Positions 31,341-42,399 of a stretch of 64,000 bases of DNA are shown here, one piece after another. The stretch covers positions 14,437,777 to 14,501,776 of the forward strand of contig CM020619.1 in assembly GCA_009829735.1 (NCBI GenBank), in the 5' to 3' direction. Under the pieces are notes generated by a model, which worked only from the letters and a program-made list of their open reading frames with translations, made no database searches and was not told where the DNA came from. Origin of the DNA: Pyropia yezoensis (Eukaryota; Rhodophyta; Bangiophyceae; Bangiales; Bangiaceae). The first letter of the stretch is position 1; the number at the start of each line of letters is the position of its first letter. The translations under genes were made by a program, and so were the position numbers.

Positions 31341-34300
31341 CTGTCTACGTTTGGCGCCGCCCCCCCGCCGCCGGCAGCCGCCTGCTGCCGGCGGCACCGT
31401 CTACCTCTTTTGGGCGGCGCCTGTGCTTTTTGGGCGCCGCCCCCCCGCCGCCGGCAGCCCCCCCCTGTAGGCGGCACGGTCTTTCTGTGGGGGGCGGAGC
31501 CAATTTACGTTCAACGCCGCCCCCCTGCCACCGGCAGGAGCCTGCTGCCGGTGGCACCGTCTGCCTTTATTAGGCGGCACCTGTGTTTTTGGGGCGCCGC
31601 CACCCCGCCGCCCGCAGCCCCCCCCTGTCGGCGGCACGGTCTTCCTGTGGGGGGCGGCGCCTATCGACGTTTGGCGCCGCCGGCCCGCCGCCGGCTGCCG
31701 CCTGCTACCGGCGGCACCGTCTCCCTCTCTCGGGCGGCGCCTGTGTGTTTTGGGCGCCGCCCCCCCGCCGCCGGCAGCTGCCTGGAGCCGGCGGCGCCGT
31801 CAACCTGTTTTGGGCGGGACCTGTGCTTTTTGGGCGCCGCCCCCCCGCCGCCAGCGGCCCCCCCCTGTCGGCGGCACAGTCTTCCTGTTGGGGGCGGCGC
31901 CCATACAGGTATGGCGCCGCCCCCCCGCCGCCGGCAGCCGCCGCCCGTCGGCGGCGCCGTCTCGCTCTTCTGCGCGGCTCCTGGGCTCTTTAGGCGCCGC
32001 CCCTTTCCCGCCAGCAGGCTCCCCCTCTCGCCGGCCCGGTCGCTTTGTGGGGGACGGCGCCCATCTACGTTTGGCGCCGCCCGCCTGCCACCGGCAGCCG
32101 CCTGCAGCCCGCGGCGCCGTATTCCTGGGTTGGGCGGCGCCTGTGCTTTCTGGGTGTCGCCGCCCCGCCGCCGGCAGCCGCCTGCAGCCGGCGGCATCGT
32201 CTGCCCTTTTTGGGCGGCGCCTGTGTTTTTTGGACGCCGCTTCCCCGCCGCCCGCAGCCCCCCCCTGTCGGCGGCACGACCATCCTGTAGGAGGCGGCGC
32301 CCATCTACGTTTGGCGCCGCCCCCCCCGCCGCCGGCAGTTGCCTGCTGCCGGCAGCATCGTCTACCTCTTTTGGACGGCGCCTGTGCTTTTCGGGCGCCG
32401 CCCCCCCGCCGCCGGCAGCCTCCCCCTCTCGGCAGCACGGTCTTCCTGTGGGGGGCGGTGCCAATTTACGCCTGGCGCCGCCCCCCCGCCGCCGGCAGCC
32501 GCCTGCTGCCGGCGGCACCGTCTGCCTATTTTGGTCGGCGCCTGTGCTTTTCGGGCGTCGCCCCCCCGCCGCCGGCAGCCCCCCCCTGTCGGCGGCACGG
32601 TCTTCCTGTTGGGGGCGGCGCCCATACCGGTTTGGCGCCGCTCCCCCGCCGCCGGCAGCCGACGCCCGTCGGCGGCGCCGTCTCGCTCTTCTGCGCGGCT
32701 CCTGGGCTCTTTAGGCGCCGCCCCTTGGCCGCCAGCAGCTCCCCCCCCTCGCCGGCCCGGTCGCTTTGTGGGGGACGGCGCCCATCTACGTTTGGCGCCG
32801 CCCGCCTGCCACCGGCAGCCGCCTGCAGCCCGCGGCGCCGTATTCCTGGGTTGGGCGGCGCCTGTGCTTTCTGGGTGTCGCCGCCCCGCCGCCGGCAGCC
32901 GCCTGCAGCCGGCGGCATCGTCTGCCCTTTTTGGGCGGCGCCTGTGTTTTTTGGACGCCGCTTCCCCGCCGCCCGCAGCCCCCCCCTGTCGGCGGCACGA
33001 CCTTCCTGTAGGAGGCGGCGCCCATCTACGTTTGGCGCCGCCCCCCCGCCGCCGGCAGTTTCCTGCTGCCGGCAGCATCGTCTACCTCTTTTGGACGGCG
33101 CCTGTGCTTTTCGGGCGCCGCCCCCCCGCCGCCGGCAGCCTCCCCCTCTCGGCAGCACGGTCTTCCTGTGGGGGGCGGTGCCAATTTACGCCTGGCGCCG
33201 CCCCCCCTCCGCCGGCAGCTGCCTGCTGCCGGCGGCACCGTCTGCCTTTTTTGGTCGGCGCCTGTGCTTTTCGGGCGTCGCCCCCCCGCCGCCGGCAGCT
33301 CCCCCCTGTCGGCGGCACGGTCTTCCTGTTGGGGGCGGCGCCCATCTACGTCTTCGGCCGCCCCCCTGCCGCCGGCAGCCGCCTGCAGCCGGCGGGGCCG
33401 TCTCTCTCTTCTGGGCGGCGCCTGTGCTTTTTGGGCGCCGCCCCCCCGCGGCCAGCAGCCCCACCCCTGTAGGAGGCACGGTCTTCCTGTTGGGGGCGGC
33501 GCCCATACAGGTTTGGCGCCGCCCCCCCGCCGCCGGCAGCCGCCCCCCGTCGGCGGCGCGGTCTCTCTCTTTTGGGCGCCTCCTGGGCTTTTTCGGACGC
33601 CGCCCCCCCGCCGCCCGCGGCCGCCGCCTGTCGGCGGCCCAGTCTTTCTGTGGGGCGCGGTGCCTATCTACGTTTGGCGCCGCCCCCTCGCCGCCGGCAG
33701 CCGCCTGCTGCCGGCGGCATCGTCGGCTTATTCTGAACGGCGTCTGTGCTCTCTTAGCGCCGCCCCCGCGCCGCCAGCAGCCCCCCCCTGTCGGCGGCAC
33801 GGTCTTACGGTCGGGGGCGGCGCCAGTCTACGTTTGGCGCCGCCTTTCCACCGCCGGCAGCCGCCTGCTGCCGGCGGCGCAGTCTCCCTCTTTTGGACGG
33901 CGCCTGTGGATCTTGGGCGCCGCCCTCCCGCCTCCGGCCGCCGCCTGCAGCCGGCGGCATCGTTTGCCTGTGTCGGGCGGCGCCTGTGTTTTCTGGGCGC
34001 TGCTTCCCCGCCGCCGGCTGTCCCCCCCTGTCAGCGGCACGGGCTGTCTCTCGGAGGCGGCGCCCATCTACGTTTGGGGCCGCCCCCAAGCCGCCGGCAC
34101 CCGACTGCTGCCGGCGGTGTCGTCTCTCTCTTTTGGGCGGCGCCTGTGCTTTCTGAGCGCCGCCCCCCCGCCGCCAGAAGCCCCTTCCTGTAGGCGGCAC
34201 GGTCTTCCTGTGCGGGGCGGTGCCCGTTTAGGTTTTGCGCCGCCCCCCTTCCGCTGGCAGCCGCCTGCTGCCGGGCGCATCGTCGGCGATTTGTGGGCGG

Positions 34301-36008
34301 CGCCTGTGTTTTTTGGGCGCCGCCCCCCCGCCGCGCGCAGCCCCCCGCTGTCGGAGGCCCGGTCTTTTTGCGGGGGGCGGCGCCAATGAACGCTTGGCGC
34401 CGCCCCCCCACCGCCGGCGGCCGCCTGCTGCCGGCGGCATCGTCTGCCTTTTTTGGGCGGCGCCTGTGTTTTTTGCGCGCCGCATCCCCGCCGCCAGCAG
34501 CCCCCCCCTGTCGGCGACCCCGTCTTTTCGTGGAAGGCAGTACCCATCTACGCTTGGCGCCGCCTCCCCGCCGCCGGCAGCCGCCTGGTGCCAGCGGCAT
34601 CGTCTGCCTTTTTTGGGCTGCGCCTGTGTTCTTCGGGCGCCGCCCCCCCGCCGCCCGCAGCCCCCCCCTGTCGGCGGCCCGGTCTTTTTGTTGGGGGCGG
34701 CGCCAATCTGCGTTTGGCGCCGCCCATCCGCCGCCGGCAGCCGCCTGCTGCTGGCGGCGCCGTCTGCATTTTTCTGTCGGCGCCTGTGTTTTTTGGGCGC
34801 CGCCCCCCCGCCGCCCGCAGCCCCTCCCTGTCGGCGGCCCGGTCTTTTGGCGGGGGGCGGCGCCAATGTACGTTTGGCGCCGCCCCCCCGCCGCCGGCAG
34901 CCGCCGGTTGACGGCGTCGCCGTCAACCTCTTTTGGGCGGCGCCTGTGTGTTTTTGGCGCCGCCCCCCCGCCGCCGGCAGCCGCCTGGAGCCGGCGGCGC
35001 CGTCAAGCTGTTTTGGGCGCGACCTGTGCTTTTTGGGCGCCGCCCCCCCGCCGCCAGCAGCCCCCCCTGTCAGCGGCACGGTCTTCCTGTTGGGGGCGGC
35101 GCCCATACAGGTTTGGCGCCGCCCCCCCGCCGCCGGCAGCCGCCCCCCGTCGGCGGCGCCGTCCCACTTTTTTGGGCGGCTCCTAGGCTCTTTGGGCACC
35201 GCCCCCTCGCTGCCAGCAGCCCCCCCCTGTCGGCGGCACTGTCTGTCTGTGGGGCGCGGTGCTCATCTACGCTTGGCGCCGCCTCCCCGCCGCCGGCAGC
35301 CGCCCGCAGCCGGCGGCGCCGTATACCTGCTTTGGGCGGCGCCTGTGCTTTCTCGGCGCCGCCCTCCCGCCGCCAGCAGCCCCCCCCTGTCGGCAGCACG
35401 GTCTTATCTGTGGGGGGCGGCGCCTATCGACGTTTGGCGCCGCCCCCCCGCCGCCGGCAGCCGCCTTTTGACGCCGGCGCCGTAAACCTCTTTTGGGCGG
35501 CGCCTGTGTGTTTTTCGCGCCGCCCCCCCGCCGCCGGCGGCCGCCTGGAGCAGGCGGCGCCGTCAAGCTGTTTTGGGCGGGACTTGTGCTTTTTGGGCGC
35601 CGCCCCCCCGCCGCCAGCTGCCCCTCCCTGTCGGCGGCACGGTCTTCCTGTTGGGGGAGGCGCCCATACAGGTTTGGCGCCGCCCCCCCGCCGCCGGCAG
35701 CCGCCCCCCATCTGCGGCGCCGTCTTTCTTTTTTCGGCGGCTCCTGGGCTTTTTGGGCGCCGCCCCCTCGCCGCCAGCAGCCGCCGTCTGTCGGCGGCAC
35801 GGTCTTCCTGTTGGGGGCGGCGCCCATACAGGTTTGGCGGCGCCCCCCCGCCGCCGGCAGCCGCCTGCTGCCGGCAGCGCCGTCTCTCTCTTTTGGGCGG
35901 CGCCTTTTTTTGGCGCCGCCCGCCCGCCGCCGGCAGCCCCTTCCTGTTGGTGGCGCGGTCTTCCTGTGGGGGGCGGTGCCCGTCTACGCTTGGCGCCGCC
36001 CCCCCGCG
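31341..36008. repeat. Large minisatellite of ~80-bp hairpin units
   Basis: About 58 units, each starting near GGCGCCGCCCCCCCGCCGCC. Two half-types alternate: one with GCCGCCGGCAGC-CGCCT-GCTGCCGGCGGC (a perfect 12-bp stem with a 5-base loop), the other with GGCAGCCCCCCCCTGTCGGC. Spacers are of the type TTTTGGGCGGCGCCTGTG and GGGGGCGGCGCCCATCTACG. Two half-units make a ~160-bp period. Since 80 is not a multiple of 3, the frame rotates and repeats every 240 bp. Stops are rare in every forward frame, hence open frames of 340-880 codons in all three, plus several on the minus strand. I do not call any of them a gene. Confidence 0.9.
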
Positions 36009-36204
36009 ACCGCTAGCCTCGCCGCCGGCGACGCTGCCGCCGCGCCCGGCACGTCAGCTGGCTGGCCGGCGGCGGCCGCCTTCGCCGACACCGCCGCGGC
36101 GGCGGCGCGGTTGGCGCCGGCGGTGCGGTCGGCCGTGTCGCTGGCGGGGTGCGCGCTGCTGGCGGCGCTGGCGGCGCTGCTGCAGCACGCGGTGACCGAC
36201 GCGG
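36009..36204 (+). other. Coding-like Ala-rich segment after the minisatellite
   Basis: One plus frame reads ASLAAGDAAAAPGTSAGWP, then AAARLAPAVRSAVSLAGCALLAALAALLQHAVTDAG, a helical Ala/Leu-rich segment. It ends in a G-run (36206-36260) where frame is easily lost to sequencing or biological slippage. It resembles the start of the next ORF in style (both contain AAPGTSA). Confidence 0.3.
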
Positions 36205-37131
36205 GTGGGGGGGGGGGGGGGGGAGGCCCCCGCCGCGGGGGGGGGGGGGGGGGGGGGGGGGTGGACCCGGCGGCTTGCCGCCGCCGCCGCGGCGAGCGCG
36301 GCCATCACCGCGGCGGTCGGCTTGCCGCCCGTCGGGCTGCCTCCAGTGGCGGTCGCGCGCAAGGGCGGCGGCGGCGGCGGTGGCGGTGGCGCCGGCGGCT
36401 GCGTCAGCACCCTCCCCCGCGCCCACGCGCTGCCGCCGGCCGCGCCGCCCCCACCGAAGCCGCCACCCTCAAAGGGCGGCCTCCGCGACGGCGCCGGCGG
36501 CGCACCGGCGGCCCTCCCCGCGGGGGGGGAGGGGGGGGGGGTGCCGGCCGCCGCCGCGGGGGGGGGGGGGGGGGGGGGGGGGGTGGCCGCCGTCGCGAAG
36601 GCGCTGCTTGAAGGCCTTGCGGGCGCGGTGGCCGCCGCGGCGGCCGCGGCGCCGGGTACGTCGGCGCGGGACGAGGCGGTGGCGGCGGCGGCGGTGGTCG
36701 TGGGGGCGGTCGCGCGGCTGGCGGCGGCGGCGCCCGTGGCTGGTTGTGGCGGGCGCGCTGCGGCAGCTGGGGGGGGGGGCGCTGGTGAGGCTGATGCCCC
36801 TGCCGAAAAAGGCAAGCACACTCCCCCGTCATCGACGAGGAAGCCCCCGAGGTCCTCCGCACCGCGCAAAAAGAAACCACAACCGAAGACTTCAAAAGCA
36901 TTGCCCACGCAGTCAGCCGCCCCCCCGCTCGGAGAGCTGCCCTCCCTGCCGAGCTCCCCTCCGTCTTCCCCGCCCACAGCCCTCAGACACACACTGAAAA
37001 AAGTACCCCCCCCACGAACACATCCACCACTCGCACTCCACGACCCTCCCCCTGACCCCGCTCCACCAGGCCTGAGCCCTAGGCTGCGTCGGCGCCGACC
37101 CCCGGCGCCATCCGTGGTGAAGAGGGTATAG
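36205..37131 (+). CDS. Hypothetical Ala-rich protein with basic Pro-rich C-terminus
   Basis: 308 codons, unrecognised. After poly-Gly from a G-run come Ala-rich helical segments (TRRLAAAAAASAAITAAVG; AVAKALLEGLAGAVAAAAAA; AVARLAAAAPVAGCGG). Then a hydrophilic Lys/Arg/Pro/Ser tail follows (KGKHTPPSSTRKPPRSSAPR, KKKPQPKTSKALP) and ends KRV. The abrupt change to a lysine-rich tail argues for real coding, since lysine codons are rare in this G+C-rich sequence. Its 3' end overlaps the beginning of the 370-bp tandem array. The true start is probably upstream, possibly via 36009-36204. Homopolymer G runs at 36210-36260 and 36525-36580 make the frame uncertain. Confidence 0.35.
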   Translation: MGGGGGEAPAAGGGGGGGGWTRRLAAAAAASAAITAAVGLPPVGLPPVAVARKGGGGGGGGGAGGCVSTLPRAHALPPAAPPPPKPPPSKGGLRDGAGGAPAALPAGGEGGGVPAAAAGGGGGGGGVAAVAKALLEGLAGAVAAAAAAAPGTSARDEAVAAAAVVVGAVARLAAAAPVAGCGGRAAAAGGGGAGEADAPAEKGKHTPPSSTRKPPRSSAPRKKKPQPKTSKALPTQSAAPPLGELPSLPSSPPSSPPTALRHTLKKVPPPRTHPPLALHDPPPDPAPPGLSPRLRRRRPPAPSVVKRV

Positions 37132-38830
37132 CGCCCATCGCCGGGGCCGGCGTCAACGACAGCAGAAGTGCCCCCCCCCTCCCCCCGACCCCCGCCCCCC
37201 CCCCCCACAAAGCGCCCGCCGACGCGCGCTCGGCCGCCGCCCTCGCCGCCGACAGCTGCCGCACCCCCCCGCCGCCAAACGCGCCTCCACCCACGACGCC
37301 GAGACCGCCGCCGCCGACCGTTGTCGTCTTGCCGCCGCGCGCCGCCGTCGCGGTCGCCACCCCGCCGCCGACGGCAGCCTCCTTGTGCTCAGCGGGGGGG
37401 GCGCCAGCGGCGGCGAGCAGGCCGCCGGAGCTCCCCGCCGCGTCGGCGCCGGCCCCAGGCGCGGCGCAGGGCGGACCGTGCTCACCGCCGGGGCCGGCGG
37501 CAACGACAGCGGCAGCGCCCCCCCCACCCACCGCCGACCCCCCCCCCCGCCCCCCCCGACCCCCCCCCCACCCCCGCCACAAAGCGCCCGCCGACGCGTG
37601 CTTGGTCGCCGCCCTTGCCGCCGACAGCTGCCGCACCCCCCCGCCAGACACGCCACCACCCACGACGCCGAGACCGCCGCGGCCAACCGTTGCCGTCTTG
37701 CCGCCGCGCGCCGCCGTCGCGGTCGCCACCCCGCCGCCGACGGCAGCCTCCTTGTGCTCAGCGGGGGGGGCGCCAGCGGCCGCGAGCAGGCCGCCGGAGC
37801 TCCCCGCCGCGTCGGCGCCGGCCCCAGGCGCGGCGCAGGGCGGACCGTGCTCACCGCCGGGGCCGGCGGCAACGACAGCGGCAGCGCCCCCCCCACCCAC
37901 CGCCGACCCCCCCCCCGCCCCCCCCCGACCCCCCCCCCACCCCCGCCACAAAGCGCCCGCCGACGCGTGCTTGGTCGCCGCCCTTGCCGCCGACAGCTGC
38001 CGCACCCCCCCGCCAGACACGCCACCACCCACGACGCCGAGACCGCCGCGGCCAACCGTTGCCGTCTTGCCGCCGCGCGCCGCCGTCGCGGTCGCCACCC
38101 CGCCGCCGACGGCAGCCTCCTTGTGCTCAGCGGGGGGGGCGCCAGCGGCCGCGAGCAGGCCGCCGGAGCTCCCCGCCGCGTCGGCGCCGGCCCCAGGCGC
38201 GGCGCAGGGCGGACCGTGCTCACCGCCGGGGCCGGCGGCAACGACAGCGGCAGCGCCCCCCCCACCCACCGCCGACCCCCCCCCCCGCCCCCCCCCGACC
38301 CCCCCCCCACCCCCGCCACAAAGCGCCCGCCGACGCGTGCTTGGTCGCCGCCCTTGCCGCCGACAGCTGCCGCACCCCCCCGCCAGACACGCCACCACCC
38401 ACGACGCCGAGACCGCCGCGGCCAACCGTTGCCGTCTTGCCGCCGCGCGCCGCCGTCGCGGTCGCCACCCCGCCGCCGACGGCAGCCTCCTTGTGCTCAG
38501 CGGGGGGGGCGCCAGCGGCCGCGAGCAGGCCGCCGGAGCTCCCCGCCGCGTCGGCGCCGGCCCCAGGCGCGGCGCAGAGAGGATCGCGCTCACCGCCGGG
38601 GCCGGCGGCAACTACGGCGGGAGCGCCCCCCCCCCCCCCCCCCGATCCCCCCCCCACCCCCGCCACAAAGCGCCCGCCGACGCGCGCTCGGCCGCCGCCC
38701 TTGCCGCCGACAGCTGCCGCCCCCCCCCCGCCACACGTACCACCGCCAGCAACGCCGAGACGGCCGCCGCCAACCGTTGCCGCGTTGCCACCGCGTGCCG
38801 CCTACGTGTTGGCAAAGGCGTGGCCGCTCT
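37083..38830. repeat. Tandem array of ~370-bp units
   Basis: CACAAAGCGCCCGCCGACGC begins units at 37206, 37578, 37947, 38317 and 38664 (spacings 372, 369, 370 and 347). A partial unit runs from about 37083. Units 2-4 are almost identical; the first and last are diverged, the pattern left by recent unequal exchange. Length differences lie in C-runs. Frames of up to 590 codons are open on both strands; none is credible as a gene on this evidence. Confidence 0.9.
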
Positions 38831-39087
38831 CCGTCGGCTGCCGCCAATCACAGCCGTTTATTCGGTGCCCTTTAAAGCAGCCAGTCGGACGCTGTCCGCC
38901 CACCTCGCCGCTTCGGACCGCCGTTGCCTGTCAGTGCTCGTAGATGAGCCATGTGCCCTCAAGTGGAAATACAGGCAAAGAAAAGTCATTGGTCACAGAG
39001 TGTATCGATCGAAAGCAAGGAAAAAGAGATAAGATGGACCAATCAAAAAGAAGTAACAAACGCAGAAACAGCCACGAGCGCCCGATC

Positions 39088-40689
39088 TCACGTGCTCTTC
39101 TCGCGCAGTGCGCGGATCCAGTCATTACAACTCGCCTCATAGCTGGACCGAGCATCGGCCGTCTCGTCCACCTCATCAAGCAGCTGGCTTGTCAATCGAG
39201 CAACGTCACCCGACCCACTCAAAGTCGACCCACGGATACCAAACTTGGCTGCGGCGGTCGTCACCACGGCCAAAAAAGATACTCGCTCCACGCTCTGCTC
39301 GTCACCGAAAATAAACTCTGTCAGATCCATGGCGGCCTCTGCGGGTGACAGTCGCAGACGAGCAGGGGGAGGCGCCACGGGAGGAACTTCGACCCCTACC
39401 GCCGTTGTCGAGATCTCAGCGTTGTACTGTGCCCGACGCTCCGCTCTGATGTCATGCCGATCGCCAGGCAGATAAAACAGACCAAGTCGACAGAACCACC
39501 GTGGAGACAATCAAAGGCAGCGGAAAAAAATAGATAGCAGCCCGGTCGCAACAGTCAGTGTCCTGTCCGCGCGGCAACTCCATCAGACCCGTCCCTCCTT
39601 TAACCACAAGTAAAAAAAGGAAAGGAAAATCAACATACATGCGGTGAGAACCACTGGGGGATGAGAGAGACAGCGCCGATTGGCTCAGCCGCTTCGCTCC
39701 CACCCGCTGGGCGGCGGCTTCGGCGCCGCGTAATTTCGCCAGGGCCGCTGCCGGCGCAAGATCGTCGGTGATGCCGCTGGAGCGGCCGGTGGCGGCCGAA
39801 ATGGCTCCACCCAGCGCAGAGGCACAGGCGGAGAGCCCAGTGTCGGCCAATCGCGCCTGCTCGCCAATGGCCACTAAATTGGGCATCGCCAACCCAGACG
39901 CCGAAGACCCCAGAGAACGTAGGTAGCCACCGTCGTGGTGACGGGCGCGACCGCTCCAACAATGTTCGACACGAGCCCCGCCCGTTCGCTGGCCGTCTGA
40001 TTCAGCGCCGCGTCCTTTTCAGCGTACATTGCTCGAACCCTCTGCACTTCTGCGAGGAAGAACGCCGGCGTAGAGCCCTGGCAAACATAGTTGGAATATT
40101 CCAGGCGCTTGTGTCCCTTCTTGTTGAAGGAGACGCCTTTCTCTGAGATGACGCGCTTGAAAAGTCTGGGGTCCAGCGCAATCGTCTTTTGCGTGTGCCC
40201 CGGACGGCGGCACTTGGGACACCTACGCCAAAGCACAGCAGGCAACAGCAATAAAATGTCACAACGAGCGAACACAAACGGCAGTTGAAAAAAAAAGACA
40301 CAGAGAAGCGTACCCAGTGCATAGAAAAAAGAATTGGTCAAAACGCTGCTATAGCGATGTCTCACCATGCGCCCTCATCCAACCGCCGCACGAAAAAAAA
40401 GTATACACATATGAACGTACATCATACGGCACACGCAGTGCTGGTTCTGGCATTGTGCCCCGGTGTAAAAAAAGTGGCCAGCAATCAAAGTGCTCACGCA
40501 CTGCAGGTTTCCCGCCACCAGAGCGCACTGCCCAAAATAGTGCCCCTTGCCGTGGGTACCAATCTTCTGGTGGCCGCACGCCCCGCAAGCAGGTGTCTTT
40601 GGGCCGGTCACAGCAGCGCTGGCCGCTGCGTCTGGATGGCCGACACTGGGCACATGGGCGGGAGAGGGAGAGGTGGGAGCACCATCTGC
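39088..40689 (-). CDS. Intron-containing Cys-rich (putative zinc-binding) hypothetical protein
   Basis: Four exon-like blocks on the minus strand. E1 about 40689-40433 has CGACGHQKIGTHGKGHYFGQC, then CQNQHCV. E2 40222 to about 39930 opens CPKCRRPGHTQK and continues DPRLFKRVISEKGVSFNKKG. E3 about 39880-39639 is Ala-rich (VAIGEQARLADTGLSACAS). E4 39445-39088 (stop 39088-39090) has AAMDLTEFIFGDEQSVERVS. The E3/E4 intron (39638-39446, 193 bp) starts GTATGT and ends CAG with matching phase. The E1/E2 intron (40432-40223, 210 bp) ends TAG and phase fits, although its donor GTGCCG is weak. E2/E3 is unresolved. Introns are T-rich; exons are not. C and H spacing suggests a zinc-bound module split by intron 1. 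A Cys-cluster protein of a transposon is an alternative. More exons may lie upstream. Confidence 0.55.
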
Positions 40690-42399
40690 TGCGTTGTTCG
40701 ACCAGATCCAAGACATAAAAAAAAAAAACATTGGCATGCCGCATCACCCGAGCGTTGTCAGAATTAATTGCATCACGCGCAGATCATGCGATGCGGCAGG
40801 GTACTAGCGTCCCACTCATATCCAATGGCCTCCCAGCAATGAGTCCCACCATGACACACCTGTCTCATGGCTCATTGTATTGGCTGGAGCGCGTTGGCGA
40901 TCGGGTGCGGAGTGGGTGGGAAGGTGATTGGGGTGATTGGTGCTGGAGGGTGGAGCATGCGCCGAGGTCGGCTGGTGGGGGTGCCCTCGTGACGGGGACG
41001 CCCGGCGGGAAGAAGACGGTGACGACGACGGTGGTGTCGATGACGGTGGCCGACGTCCGACGTCCCTGTTCAGCCGTCCGCTGGAATGGCAACCAATTAG
41101 CGAAGAAACTAGACATCTCCTGCCATTGGTTTGGTTGGTTCTTGGATGTGCAATAGTATTAAAGTAAAATCTACTAGTGTACATTTCCATGTTCCAGATC
41201 TGTACGGTCCTGATGCGAGTACAGCTTGTAGATTTGACATCGTGCTGTAATGGTGTGCGAAACATGTTACCTTGCATGTTGCGCACCTCAACATGCATGA
41301 GCTACTTTTTGGGGGATGCACAATATTGTGCGTCCGGCAAAAAGTGGACGTGCATGGGTCGTGCAGTGTGGGTTTGATTGGTCCAGTGGCCGATATTTGA
41401 CATGATCACGACACGAGTACGTCCACTTTTTACGGGACGCACTATATATGCAGGCTTCATGCAGCATCCACCGTGTGGGCGCTGCATTTTTTTTGGAGCA
41501 AAAAGCCGCGAATCGTGCACGCCAAGAGGTGAAACGTGCCCCCAATGCACGAATTCGGGCCCCGTGCACGCCCGTACGCGGCCGTGCCAGCACGTGTTAA
41601 CATGTCCAAACACGAAAAATCAGCTCGCGCAAGGCACGCGGCTTAAGCCCCACTGCGCAGTCGGCCACCTCCCCCCGTCACCCCAACGCACAAATTGGTT
41701 CTGTGCCACGAGTCGTGGTGTCGCGTGACGCCGTTCCGGATTGAAGAACAAAACCGCTCCCCGTTGGGAGCGGCCACAGAGGCGGCGACACGGCCCTCTG
41801 GTCCCGTCCACGGTTCCACCTTTTTCATTGCTGGTCAGTCTCCACGGAGATATCAGTCGACAGCCTGGTCTCTCGCGTCAACTCTAGGGGGGCGCCACCA
41901 GTATGCACCGAGGAGCGCACGGCCAGCCCCAAGAGGCATCCGCCGCCAGCCCTGAACCGGCTGGCCGCGTCTGGTGCCACCACGCGTCGTACCACCCGTG
42001 CACTGCAGCTTGGCGGGTGGCCGGGCTGGCGGTCGGGTGGCTGTGCTGAAAGCCGACCCGGCAGGGTGCATGTGCTCCACCAGCGCGTTGGCCGGCCAAC
42101 GGGTTAAGAGGCGGCGCCAGTTGCGTGGAACTGCCACCGCTAGCTGCCGGACAACACAAACCTGCCTGAACCCTCGGCCCGAGAAAACGTCCCCCAGTCG
42201 TGACGTCCTTCTCCTCCATGCGGACGGTACCCTTCGTTGCGGGAACTCCATCATCGCCTTCCTAGCCTGGCGCTGCCTGCCCACTGTCTCTGTGTACACC
42301 CCCTGCTGCGCTTTCTGCTCCCGCTCCTCCCTCACCTCCCTGACTCACTTCCTCGAACAGGCCGCCCCTCCCCCTTTCATCCCCATCTGTCCGACCGTC
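40690..42399. other. No confident gene; contains palindromic transposon-like motif copies
   Basis: 41303-41345 is an imperfect palindrome centred on CAATATTG, with arms of type ACTTTTTG..GGA(T/C)GCACAAT. A third related copy lies at 41419-41450 (GTCCACTTTTTACGGGACGC before ACTATATATG). Open frames at 40816-41298 (minus) and 41974-42399 (plus, the non-coding leader of the next gene in frame) are unrecognised. Confidence 0.45.

Noticed and set aside
31029-36195. Repeat-array open frames (for example 31750-34389, 879 codons) as a giant repeat protein
   Set aside because: All three forward frames and some reverse ones are equally open because the 80-bp unit rarely contains stops; no frame is preferred.
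31341-38830. CRISPR array
   Set aside because: Units are contiguous variants of each other without unique spacers, and the sequence is eukaryotic.
37079-38943. 500-590 codon frames in the 370-bp array
   Set aside because: Open on both strands; unit length is not consistently a multiple of three, so no stable protein repeat.
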